From Thermoactinospora rubra (GTDB taxonomy: Bacteria > Actinomycetota > Actinomycetes > Streptosporangiales > Streptosporangiaceae), in assembly GCF_002093975.1 (NCBI RefSeq), contig NZ_MSZZ01000075.1, positions 1 to 36,157 on the forward strand: a stretch of 36,157 bases of DNA. Direction: 5' to 3'. The translations under genes were made by a program, and so were the position numbers. This document shows positions 21,331 to 28,839 of this stretch, one piece after another; the stretch's first letter is position 1; each line of letters begins with the position of its first letter. The notes beneath the pieces are model-generated. The model ran no database searches, had not been told where the DNA came from, and was given only the letters and a program-made list of their open reading frames with translations.

Positions 21331-22619
21331 CGGTGACGGCCTGGCTGGCGGTGGCGGTGTTCCTGGGCGCCTACGCCCTGATCGCCACCGAGAAGGTCCA
21401 CCGCGTTGCGGCGGCGCTGGGCGGCGCCGGTCTCATGCTGCTCATCCACGCCACCGACACCGAGGCGGCGTTCTTCTCCGAGCACGCCGGGATCGACTGG
21501 AACGTCGTCTTCCTGCTGCTCGGCATGATGATCATCGTCGGGGTGCTCAAGGAGACCGGCGTCTTCGAGTACCTGGCGATCTGGGCCGCCAAGCGCGCCC
21601 GGGGCCATCCCTTCCGCCTGATGGCGCTGCTGGTCGTCATCACCGGCTCGGCCTCGGCGCTGCTGGACAACGTGACCACCGTGCTGCTGATCGCCCCGGT
21701 GACGTTCCTGGTCTGCGAACGGCTGGCGCTGCCGGTGGCGCCCTTCCTCATCGCCGAGGCGATGGTCTCCAACATCGGCGGCGCCGCCACGCTGGTGGGC
21801 GACCCGCCGAACATCATCATCGCCAGCCGCGGCGGCCTGACCTTCAACGACTTCCTGGTCCACATGGCGCCGATGGTGGTGCTCCTCATGGTGGTCTTCG
21901 TCGCGCTGTGCCGGGTCATGTTCCGCCGGTCGTTCCGCTACGACCCCGGCCGGGCCGCCGAGATCATGATGCTGAACGAGCGGGCGGCGATCCGCGACCG
22001 GCGGCTGCTGTGGCAGTCGCTGGCCGTGCTCGCGGTGGTGATGGCGGCGTTCGTGCTGCATCCGGTGCTGCACTACGAGCCGTCGGTGGTGGCGCTGCTG
22101 GGCGCCGGGGTGCTGGTGGCCGCCACCCGCGTCACCACCGAGGAGGCGCTGCGCGAGGTGGAGTGGCCCACGCTGACCTTCTTCGCCGGGCTGTTCGTCA
22201 TGGTCGGCGCCCTGGTGGAGACCGGCGTCATCGAGCAGGTCTCGCAGGCCGCGGTCGAGGCGACCGGGGGCCGGCTCGGGCCGGCGACCATGGGACTGCT
22301 GTGGGGCTCGGCCGCCCTGTCGGCGATCGTGGACAACATCCCCTACGTGGCGACGATGAGCCCCATCGTCGAGCAACTGGTGCACGCCTCCGGCGGGGAC
22401 GGCCCCGGGCAGGTGCTGTGGTGGGCGCTGGCCTTCGGCGCCGACCTGGGCGGCAACGCCACCGCGGTGGGGGCCGCGGCCAACGTGGTGGTCCTCGGCA
22501 TCGCCGCGCGCAACGGCACGCCGATCAGCTTCTGGCAGTTCACCAAGTACGGGATCGTCGTCACCGTGGTCACGGTGGCGCTGGTCACGCCGTACCTGTG
22601 GCTGCGCTACCTCATGTGA
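21327..22619 (+). CDS. ArsB/NhaD/SLC13-superfamily ion transporter
   Basis: This 430-residue membrane protein has about eleven helices spanning the whole length. It has the inverted-repeat architecture of the ion transporter superfamily. Each half contains a re-entrant region with a helix-break Asn: SASALLDNVTTVLLIAP followed by NIGGAATLVGDPPNIII in the first half, and ALSAIVDNIPYVATMSP followed by ADLGGNATAVGAAANVVV in the second. These motifs are typical of ArsB/NhaD/P-protein transporters, which exchange Na+/H+ or export oxyanions. No arsenic gene is present and the LacI coupling is odd, so the cargo could be an organic anion or Na+. The ATG overlaps the LacI stop codon. Confidence 0.88.
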   Translation: MTVTAWLAVAVFLGAYALIATEKVHRVAAALGGAGLMLLIHATDTEAAFFSEHAGIDWNVVFLLLGMMIIVGVLKETGVFEYLAIWAAKRARGHPFRLMALLVVITGSASALLDNVTTVLLIAPVTFLVCERLALPVAPFLIAEAMVSNIGGAATLVGDPPNIIIASRGGLTFNDFLVHMAPMVVLLMVVFVALCRVMFRRSFRYDPGRAAEIMMLNERAAIRDRRLLWQSLAVLAVVMAAFVLHPVLHYEPSVVALLGAGVLVAATRVTTEEALREVEWPTLTFFAGLFVMVGALVETGVIEQVSQAAVEATGGRLGPATMGLLWGSAALSAIVDNIPYVATMSPIVEQLVHASGGDGPGQVLWWALAFGADLGGNATAVGAAANVVVLGIAARNGTPISFWQFTKYGIVVTVVTVALVTPYLWLRYLM

Positions 22620-22777
22620 TCGACATGTGATCGACCCCATGCGCGTCCCCGGCCGTGCCACCTGTCAGCATGTGTCCGGGTGCGGTCGATCGTGCCGCAC
22701 TTCTCCACCGATATCGTCATGGGACGGGGCTTCGGCGTGGTTCCACCGGGGACGGCGGGTGAGGGAGAGGAGTCGGC
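22613..22777. other. Gap with an 11-base tandem duplication and a hairpin
   Basis: CATGTGATCGA occurs twice in tandem (22613-22634), the first copy overlapping the transporter's stop. GTGCGG (22680-22685) and CCGCAC (22695-22700) form a short hairpin around a 9-base loop. The potassium transporter's ribosome-binding site GAGGGAGAGGAG lies at the end. I see no c-di-AMP riboswitch pattern. Confidence 0.5.
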
Positions 22778-24145
22778 GTGAGGAGAGCGGCTGCCCGCCG
22801 CCGCTGGACGGCGGCCTTCCTGGACCGGTTCCACCATCCCGCGCAGGTGACGCCCACCGGTTTCGGGCTGACGATCCTGGCCGGCACCGGACTGCTGACC
22901 TCGCCGCTCGCGAGCACCTCCGGCGAGCCCGCCGACGTGCTGACCGCGCTGTTCACCGCGACCTCGGCGGTGTGCGTGACGGGCCTGACCATGGCGGACA
23001 CCGCCTCCCGCTGGTCCACGTTCGGCGAGGTCGTGATCGCCTTGCTGATCCAGGTCGGCGGGCTGGGCATCATGACGTTCGCCACGCTGTTCACGATCCT
23101 GGTCGCGGGCCGCCTCGGGCTGCGCGCCCGGCTCCTGGCGCAGGCCGAGACCAAGGCGCTCAGCATGTCCGACGTCCGGCACGTGGTGCGCAGGGTCGTG
23201 CTGTTCAGCCTGGCCTGCGAGGCGGTCATCACCGTTGCGCTCACGGCGCGTTTCATGGCCACGTACGGCGAGCCGTTCGGCCGCGCGCTCTACCTGGCGG
23301 CCTTCCACGCGATCTCGGCGTTCAACAACGCCGGCTTCGCCCTGTGGTCCGACAGCCTGGTGCGGTTCGCCACCGACCCGTGGATCCTGCTGCCCGTCGC
23401 CCTCGCCGTGATCATCGGTTCGCTGGGGTTCCCGGTGGTCTTCGAGCTGGCGCGGACCTGGCGGCACCCGAGCCGCTGGTCGATCCTGACCCGCGTCACG
23501 GTGTGGGTGACGCTGATCCTCCTGGGCGTGGGAACGCTGCTCCTGCTCCTCACCGAGTGGCGCAACCCTGCCACCCTGGCCCCCCTGGACGATTCCGGCA
23601 AGCTGCTGGCGGCGTTCTTCGCCACCGCCATGCGCACGGCCGGGTTCAACAGCATCGACGTCTCCCAGATGTATCCCTCAAGCTGGCTGGTCATGGACCT
23701 GCTGATGTTCGTCGGCGGCGGCACGGCCAGCGTCGCGGGCGGCATCAAGGTCACCACCTTCGGCCTGCTGGGCTTCATCATCTGGGCCGAGCTGCGCGGC
23801 GAGTCCCGGGTCAACATCGGCCACCGCCGGCTGTCGGAGGCGGCGCAGCGCCAGGTGGTGGTGGTCACCCTGGTCGGCGTCATGCTGGTGGCGCTGTCCA
23901 GCTACCTGCTGATGCTGCTCACCCCGCACAGCCTGGACCAGATCCTGTTCGAGACCATCTCGGCGTTCGCCACCGTGGGCCTGTCCGTCGGCGTCACCGC
24001 CGATGCGACCGCGCCCGGGCACGTCCTGCTGATCCTGCTGATGTTCATCGGCCGCATCGGCCCCCTCACCCTGGGCTCCGCGCTGGCCCTGCGGGAGCGG
24101 ACCCGGCGCTACGAACTACCCGAGGAGCGAGTGATCGTTGGCTGA
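22778..24145 (+). CDS. KtrB/TrkH-type potassium channel subunit
   Basis: This is a 455-residue membrane protein. Four M1-P-M2 repeats are visible, each with its filter Gly: TSAVCVTGLTM (about 67-77), ISAFNNAGFAL (about 180-190), ATAMRTAGFNSID (about 285-297) and ISAFATVGLSVGV (about 395-407). The gating loop region after the third repeat contains GGGTASVAGGIK, the mobile loop seen in KtrB. It should form a homodimeric K+ uptake pore gated by the RCK protein encoded next. Start GTG 22778 follows GAGGGAGAGGAGTCGGC. The last eight bases overlap the ktrA-like gene, giving coupled translation. Na+-coupled, osmotically important uptake is the family role. Confidence 0.92.
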   Translation: MRRAAARRRWTAAFLDRFHHPAQVTPTGFGLTILAGTGLLTSPLASTSGEPADVLTALFTATSAVCVTGLTMADTASRWSTFGEVVIALLIQVGGLGIMTFATLFTILVAGRLGLRARLLAQAETKALSMSDVRHVVRRVVLFSLACEAVITVALTARFMATYGEPFGRALYLAAFHAISAFNNAGFALWSDSLVRFATDPWILLPVALAVIIGSLGFPVVFELARTWRHPSRWSILTRVTVWVTLILLGVGTLLLLLTEWRNPATLAPLDDSGKLLAAFFATAMRTAGFNSIDVSQMYPSSWLVMDLLMFVGGGTASVAGGIKVTTFGLLGFIIWAELRGESRVNIGHRRLSEAAQRQVVVVTLVGVMLVALSSYLLMLLTPHSLDQILFETISAFATVGLSVGVTADATAPGHVLLILLMFIGRIGPLTLGSALALRERTRRYELPEERVIVG

Positions 24146-24800
24146 CAAGAACACCGAGCCGGTCGTCGTCATCGGCCTGGGCCGCTTCGGCAGCTCCCTG
24201 GCTCTGGAGCTGGTACGGCGCGGCACGGAAGTGCTCGCCATCGACAACAGCCGCAAGACCGTGCAGAGCCTCGCCGGCCACATCACCCAGATCGTCGAGG
24301 CCGACTCCACCGACATGGAGGCGCTGCGCCAGCTCGGCGTGGCGGACTTCTACCGCGCCGTCGTGGCCATCGGCACCGACCTGGAGGCCAGCATCCTGAC
24401 CGCGTCCCTGCTGGTCGAGCTGGAGATCCCGGACATCTGGGCCAAGGCGATCAGCCGCCAGCACGGCCGGATCCTGAGCCGCATCGGCGTGCACCATGTC
24501 GTCTTCCCCGAGCACGACATGGGAGAGCGGGTGGCCCACCTGGTGAGCGGCCGGATGCTCGACTACATGCAGGTCGACGAGAACTTCGCGATGGCCAAGA
24601 CCCGCCCGCCCAAGGAGTTCGTCGGCGTCCCGCTCGGCCAGAGCGGGCTGCGGCGCAAGTACGGCGTGACCGTGGTGGCCGTCAAGAGCCCGGATGAGGA
24701 GTTCACCTACGCCACGGCGGAGACGGAGCTCACCTACGGCGACGTCATCATCGTCTCCGGCCGCACGCAGGACGTCGAGCGCTTCGCCGAGCTCCCCTGA
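24138..24800 (+). CDS. KtrA/TrkA-type RCK regulatory subunit
   Basis: This 220-residue cytoplasmic gating subunit has an RCK-N domain (about 7-125) with VVVIGLGRFGSSLALEL as the nucleotide loop and AIDNSRKTV providing the acidic residue after strand 2. It also has a TrkA-C domain (about 140-220): FVGVPLGQSGLRRKYGVTVVAV and ELTYGDVIIVSGRTQDVERF. KtrA rings bind ATP/ADP, and the C-domain binds c-di-AMP in several Gram-positive bacteria. The gene starts with TTG 24138, overlapping the channel gene by eight bases, behind CGAGGAGCGAG. The pair forms a complete Ktr system. Confidence 0.92.
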   Translation: MADKNTEPVVVIGLGRFGSSLALELVRRGTEVLAIDNSRKTVQSLAGHITQIVEADSTDMEALRQLGVADFYRAVVAIGTDLEASILTASLLVELEIPDIWAKAISRQHGRILSRIGVHHVVFPEHDMGERVAHLVSGRMLDYMQVDENFAMAKTRPPKEFVGVPLGQSGLRRKYGVTVVAVKSPDEEFTYATAETELTYGDVIIVSGRTQDVERFAELP

Positions 24801-24866
24801 CGGCCCCTCCCGGGGGTCTCGCCGGTCCCGAAGGCGAGCAGAGCCAGGGCCGGGCTGCCGAGGGAA

Positions 24867-24919
24867 TAAGCGGACGGCATGTCCGGTTGTCGCGACGTAG
24901 TGGACACCTCGTCCGCTTA
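24867..24919. promoter_or_regulatory. Inverted-repeat operator region before the LLM-class gene
   Basis: TAAGCGGAC (24867-24875) is followed by GTCCG (24881-24885), giving an imperfect palindrome AAGCGGAC-N5-GTCCGGTT, and by GTCCGCTTA (24911-24919), which is the exact inverse of the first arm. AGCGGAC/GTCCGCT palindromes are common operators of actinobacterial TetR-type regulators. Site ends 30 bases before the ATG at 24950. Confidence 0.55.
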
Positions 24920-24949
24920 GGGGCGGGTGCCGGGCGTGGAGGGAAGCGC

Positions 24950-25942
24950 ATGGTGGACATCGGCAGGATCGGGATCGTCTTCGGCAGCCTCACGCCGCCG
25001 GAGGAGCTGACGGAGGGGGCGGCGCTGGCCGAGCGGCTCGGCTTCGGGGAGGTGTGGTTCTCGGAGGACTGCTTCTTCACCGGCGGCCTGTCCGGGCTCA
25101 CGCAGCTGCTCGCGGCCACCCACACGGTGCCCGCCGGCCTGGGGCTGGCCAGCGTGATGACGAGGCATCCCGCGATCCTCGCGATGGAGCTGGCGGGGCT
25201 GGCCAGGACGTACCCGGGGCGGGTCCGGGCCACCGTCGGGCTCGGCAACACGCACTGGCTCGGGCAGATGGGGCTGCTGCCCGGCCGTCCGCTGACCGCG
25301 GTCACCGAGACCTTCGACGTGCTGCGCGAACTGCTGGACGGCGCGACGGTGGACCGCCGGGCCGGCGTCCACGAGCTCGCGGGCATCCGGCTGGAGTTCG
25401 CGCCGGAGCAGCCGCCCGAGCTGTGGATGGGAGCCGTCAACGAGCGCGCGCTCCGCGCCGCCGGGGCCAGGGCGGACGGGGTCCTGCTGTCGGTTCTCGC
25501 CGGTCCTTCCTACGTGGCCTGGGCGCGGGAGGTGACCTCCCCGCCGGGACGGCCCGCGCCGCCGGTCACGGCCTTCGTCCTGGCGTCGGTCTCCGACGAC
25601 GAGCGCGCGGCGCGCGATGCCGTACGGGATGCCGTCGGGTTCTTCCTGACGGCGGAGGCGCACACGGCGCTGGTGGGGCGGTCGCCGTACGGCGCCGAGA
25701 TCCGGCGGCGGGTCGCCGCCTTGGCCGAGGGGGAGCGTCTCGCCGTCGAGGACGCCTGGATCGACGAGTTCGCGGCGGCGGGCGATCCCGGCCACGTGAG
25801 GGAGCGGCTGCGGCGCCTGCTCGCCGCCGGGGCCGACTCCCTGGGCCTGTGGCTGTTCCCGCCCGACCGCCTGGCCGGCCAGCTCCGGGCGATGGCGGCC
25901 GACGTCCTCGGCGCGGCGTGGGTCAGCGCCTCGTGCCCTTGA
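24950..25942 (+). CDS. LLM-class flavin/F420-dependent oxidoreductase
   Basis: This is a 330-residue TIM barrel enzyme of the luciferase-like monooxygenase class. Typical features are RIGIVFGSLTPPEELTEGAALAERLGFGEVWFSED (strand 1 and helix 1), the strand 3-4 region GLGLASVMTRHPAILAMELAGLARTYPGR followed by the glycine-rich VGLGN, and the closing helix DPGHVRERLRRLLAAGADSLGLW. Many actinobacterial members use F420 rather than FMN; which cofactor applies cannot be decided by eye. ATG 24950 follows GGAGGGAAGCGC, and the longer frame to 24887 would run through the operator. Its end overlaps the end of the convergent methyltransferase gene by 20 bases. Confidence 0.88.
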   Translation: MVDIGRIGIVFGSLTPPEELTEGAALAERLGFGEVWFSEDCFFTGGLSGLTQLLAATHTVPAGLGLASVMTRHPAILAMELAGLARTYPGRVRATVGLGNTHWLGQMGLLPGRPLTAVTETFDVLRELLDGATVDRRAGVHELAGIRLEFAPEQPPELWMGAVNERALRAAGARADGVLLSVLAGPSYVAWAREVTSPPGRPAPPVTAFVLASVSDDERAARDAVRDAVGFFLTAEAHTALVGRSPYGAEIRRRVAALAEGERLAVEDAWIDEFAAAGDPGHVRERLRRLLAAGADSLGLWLFPPDRLAGQLRAMAADVLGAAWVSASCP

Positions 25943-26717
25943 CGATGAGGTAGGGCCTGGGCTGGTGAACCCCGCCGTCGGTGCGGAACCCCTCGTAGAA
26001 GTCGACGAACGCGCGGTGCAGCTCCTCACGCCGCCCGGGCTCCAAAGACTCGGCGAGCGTCCTGGTCGGGCCGTAGACGGTGGAGAACAGCTCCCACACC
26101 TCCTCCCCCGACGAGCCGGTCTGCGGCGCGTCCCCCTCCTCGAAGTCGAGCTCGAAGTCGCCGCCCAGCCGCTCCTGGACGTACTCGCGGCTGCCCCACT
26201 GGAACGGCGAGCCGGCCCCCGGCGGCGGCGCCGGCATGAACGGCGCCATGACCTTGAACATGTCGACCACGCCCCGCTCGCTGCTCCAGTGGCCGAGCAC
26301 GAGCCGGCCGCCGGGCCGGCACACCCGCGCCAGCTCCCGGGCGACCGCCGCGTGGTCGGGGGCGAACATGGAGCCGATGCTGGAGGTGACCACGTCGAAG
26401 CTCGCGTCGCCGTACGGCAGGCTCTCGGCGTCCCCGACGCGGTAGTCGACGGCGAGCCCCTCCTGGGCGGCCAGCCGCTTGGCGGTCTCGATCAGCGCGG
26501 GTGCCAGGTCGCAGCCGCTGACGTCCGCCCCGGCCCGGGCCAGCGGCAGGGCCAGCGCGCCCGTGCCGGTGGCGACGTCGAGCACGCGCTGCCCGGGGCC
26601 GGGGCCGATCACCCTGACCATGTGGTCGATCAGCGGCTGATAGTGCTCGGGCAGCCGCTCGTACGGGCCGGTGCCCCAGATGACGCTTTGCTTCTTCTTG
26701 AGCTCTTCGAAGGCCAT
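25923..26717 (-). CDS. Class I SAM-dependent methyltransferase
   Basis: This is a 264-residue methyltransferase. Motif I is QRVLDVATGTGALALPLARAG (about 43-63), followed by the acidic loop SGCDLAPALI, motif II VGDAESLPYGDASFDVVTSS and motif III CRPGGRLVLGHWS. The pattern is of the UbiE/Methyltransf_11 kind acting on small molecules; the acceptor is unknown. ATG 26717 follows GGGGGGAGCAACC. The gene is convergent with, and overlaps by 20 bases, the LLM-class oxidoreductase. On its upstream side it is divergent from bioY. Confidence 0.88.
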   Translation of the reverse strand: MAFEELKKKQSVIWGTGPYERLPEHYQPLIDHMVRVIGPGPGQRVLDVATGTGALALPLARAGADVSGCDLAPALIETAKRLAAQEGLAVDYRVGDAESLPYGDASFDVVTSSIGSMFAPDHAAVARELARVCRPGGRLVLGHWSSERGVVDMFKVMAPFMPAPPPGAGSPFQWGSREYVQERLGGDFELDFEEGDAPQTGSSGEEVWELFSTVYGPTRTLAESLEPGRREELHRAFVDFYEGFRTDGGVHQPRPYLIVKGTRR

Positions 26718-26834
26718 GGTTGCTCCCCCCAACGCCACGCACCTCCCCCGCGCCCGAGATCGGGAAACCACGCCCGCCGGTCACGCTCAGGCGCCGCTGA
26801 AGGGCTCCGTCAGAACTGTGGCGCGAAAGTTGTC

Positions 26835-26854
26835 GAAACCCTCTACCGGGTTTC
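26835..26854. promoter_or_regulatory. Palindrome upstream of bioY
   Basis: GAAACCCTCTACCGGGTTTC is an inverted repeat with 7-base perfect arms and a 6-base spacer, 28 bases before the bioY ATG. It is a candidate operator for a biotin regulator. It does not match the BioR (TTATMTATAA) consensus or a clear BioQ (TGAAC...GTTCA) site, though TGTTCAG lies immediately downstream. Confidence 0.5.
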
Positions 26855-26881
26855 CTGTTCAGATGGTGTGAAATCGGGGCC

Positions 26882-27478
26882 ATGAGTTCAAAGCCGTTCA
26901 CCTTGGGCACGGGCGACCTGGCCAGAGTTGCCGTCTTCACCGCCCTCATCGCCGTGCTGGGCCTGCCGGGCGCGCTCAACGTCTTCGGCAACGCCGTACC
27001 GATCACGCTCCAGACCTTCGGCGTCATGCTGGCGGGCCTGATCCTCGGCCCCTGGCGGGCCGCGCTGGCGATCCTCGTGCTGTATGTGCTGGTCGCGGCG
27101 GGGCTGCCGCTGCTGGCCGGGGGGCGCGGCGGGCTGGGGGTGTTCTTCGGGCCCTCGGCCGGGTTCCTGCTGGGGTGGCTGCCCGGCGCGTGGGTCGTGG
27201 GGTGGCTGGCCGGGCGCGGCGGGTTCGTCCGGCTGCTGGCGGCCTGCCTGGTGGGCGGCATCGGCGTGATCTACGGGCTCGGCATCCCCGTGCAGGCGGC
27301 GGTCACCGGGGCCGGGCTCGGCAAGGCGGCGCTGCTCAGCCTGGCCTTCATCCCCGGCGACGTCGCCAAGGCGGTGCTGGCCGCGCTGGTCGCCGGCGGC
27401 GTCCGGCGGGCCTACCCGGCGGTGGCTCCGGCGGCGCCGCAGGCCGAGGACTCAAGGCCGGGTGCGGCCCAGCGGTGA
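26882..27478 (+). CDS. bioY: BioY, biotin-specific S-component of an ECF transporter
   Basis: This 198-residue membrane protein has six helices spanning about residues 12-175. Family signatures are NAVPITLQTFGVMLAGLILGPWRAALAILVLYVLVAAGLPLLAGGRGGLGVFFGPSAGFLLGW, shortened here to VPITLQTFGVMLAGL and GPSAGFLLGW. These carry the small-residue motifs used for biotin binding and for contact with BioN. Length and helix count match BioY. It binds biotin, and with BioN and BioM forms the energised transporter. ATG 26882 follows ATCGGGGCC. It heads an uninterrupted five-gene operon; its stop overlaps the ligase start (GTGA). Control is probably via the palindrome upstream. Confidence 0.93.
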   Translation: MSSKPFTLGTGDLARVAVFTALIAVLGLPGALNVFGNAVPITLQTFGVMLAGLILGPWRAALAILVLYVLVAAGLPLLAGGRGGLGVFFGPSAGFLLGWLPGAWVVGWLAGRGGFVRLLAACLVGGIGVIYGLGIPVQAAVTGAGLGKAALLSLAFIPGDVAKAVLAALVAGGVRRAYPAVAPAAPQAEDSRPGAAQR

Positions 27479-28839
27479 TAGCCGCCCACGTCCTGCGCCA
27501 CGCCGCAGACCGGCCCCACCGGCTCGCCGTCCGCGGCCCCGGCCGGTCGCTGACCTACGCCGAGCTGGCCGAGCGGGCCGTGGCCGCCTCCCCCGGCCTG
27601 CGGCGCGGCGAACTGGCCGCGATCAGCCTGCCCGACCCGGTGGACGCGCTCGTCGCCGCCCTGGCCGCCGACCTGGCCGGGGCGACGCCGCTGCTGTGCG
27701 ACGCGTCCTGGAGTCCCGCCCGGCGCGCGGACGTGCTCGCCACCCTGCGGCCGGCCCGCCCGGCCCAGGAGTCTTCGTGGCCCGTCCGCCTGGTCCAGGA
27801 GCCGCTGCCGGCGTGCCGTACCGCCCGGCCCGACGTCGACCGGCAGCGGCCCGGCGACCTGGCGTGGGCCTGCTTCACCTCCGGCAGCACCGGGCGGCCG
27901 CGCGCCGTCGTGCGCACCCGCGCCTCGTGGACCGGCTCCTTCCCGCACGTCGACGCCCTGACCGGCATCGGTCCCGGCGACGTCGTCCTCGTCCCGGGCC
28001 CGCTGACGGCCTCCCTGTACGGCTTCGCCGCCGCGCACGCCCTGGCCGCCGGCGCCACGGCGGTCCTGCCCGGCCGCTGGTCCCCGGGCGACCTCGGGCC
28101 GGAGGTGACCGCCGTGCACCTCGTCCCCCACCAGCTGGGCGCCCTGCCGGCGGCGGCCCGTCCGCTCCGCCCCGGCCTGGTCGCGATCGTCGGCGGCGCG
28201 GCCCTGCACCCCGCCGTCCGGGAGCGGGCCTCCCGGGCGGGCATCAGGGTCGTCTCCTACTACGGCGCCACCGAGCTGTCGTTCGTGGCCGCCGACCCCG
28301 ACGGGGGCGGGCTGCGCCCCTTCCCCGAGGTCGAGATCGAGGTACGGCACGGCGGCGAGGTCTGGGCGCGCTCCCCCTGGCTGGCCGCCGGCTACCTGGG
28401 CGGGGCCCCGGGCCCCATGCGCCGCGACGCGGACGGCTGGGCGAGCGTGGGCGACGTGGCCGAGCCGTACACGCCGGGTGAGCCGCTGCGGGTGCGGGGC
28501 CGCGGCGACGGCGCGATCCAGACCGGCGGCGCGACCGTCCTGCCGGAGGACGTCGAGTCGGTGCTCAGGGCCGTGCCGGGCGTGGCCGACGCGGTGGTCG
28601 TCGGCGTGCCACACCCCGAGCTCGGCGAGGTGGTCGCGGCGGTGGTGGAGAGCTGGGACGGCGCCCTGTCGCGCGCGGCGCTGGATGCCGTGGCGCGCGA
28701 GCGGCTCGACCCCGTCCAACGCCCCCGGCGCTGGTACGCGATGCGCCGCCTGCCCCGCACGCCCGCGGGCAAGCCCGCCCGCGCCCAGGTCGCGGCCCGG
28801 GTGGCCGCGGGGAAGGACGGCCTGTGGCGGCTGAGGTGA
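27475..28839 (+). CDS. Acyl-CoA ligase of the AMP-binding family in the biotin operon
   Basis: This is a 454-residue adenylate-forming enzyme, shorter than the usual 500-550. Core motifs are FTSGSTGRPRAVV (about 134-146), YYGATELSFVA, VGDVAEPY, GRGDGAIQTGGATVLPEDVE and RTPAGKPAR with the catalytic Lys. It should activate a carboxylate and load CoA. Position directly after bioY and before a thiolase mirrors the Bacillus yhfU-yhfT-yhfS operon, in which yhfT encodes the ligase and is under biotin control. A biotin-precursor acid (pimelate or a longer dioic/fatty acid) is an attractive substrate, but this is inference. The GTG start overlaps bioY's stop and the gene overlaps the thiolase by 16 bases. 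Confidence 0.88.
   Translation: MIAAHVLRHAADRPHRLAVRGPGRSLTYAELAERAVAASPGLRRGELAAISLPDPVDALVAALAADLAGATPLLCDASWSPARRADVLATLRPARPAQESSWPVRLVQEPLPACRTARPDVDRQRPGDLAWACFTSGSTGRPRAVVRTRASWTGSFPHVDALTGIGPGDVVLVPGPLTASLYGFAAAHALAAGATAVLPGRWSPGDLGPEVTAVHLVPHQLGALPAAARPLRPGLVAIVGGAALHPAVRERASRAGIRVVSYYGATELSFVAADPDGGGLRPFPEVEIEVRHGGEVWARSPWLAAGYLGGAPGPMRRDADGWASVGDVAEPYTPGEPLRVRGRGDGAIQTGGATVLPEDVESVLRAVPGVADAVVVGVPHPELGEVVAAVVESWDGALSRAALDAVARERLDPVQRPRRWYAMRRLPRTPAGKPARAQVAARVAAGKDGLWRLR

Noticed and set aside
22620..22777. c-di-AMP (ydaO-type) riboswitch before the potassium transporter
   Set aside because: The gap is short and the conserved core sequences are not seen; only a small hairpin and a duplication are present.
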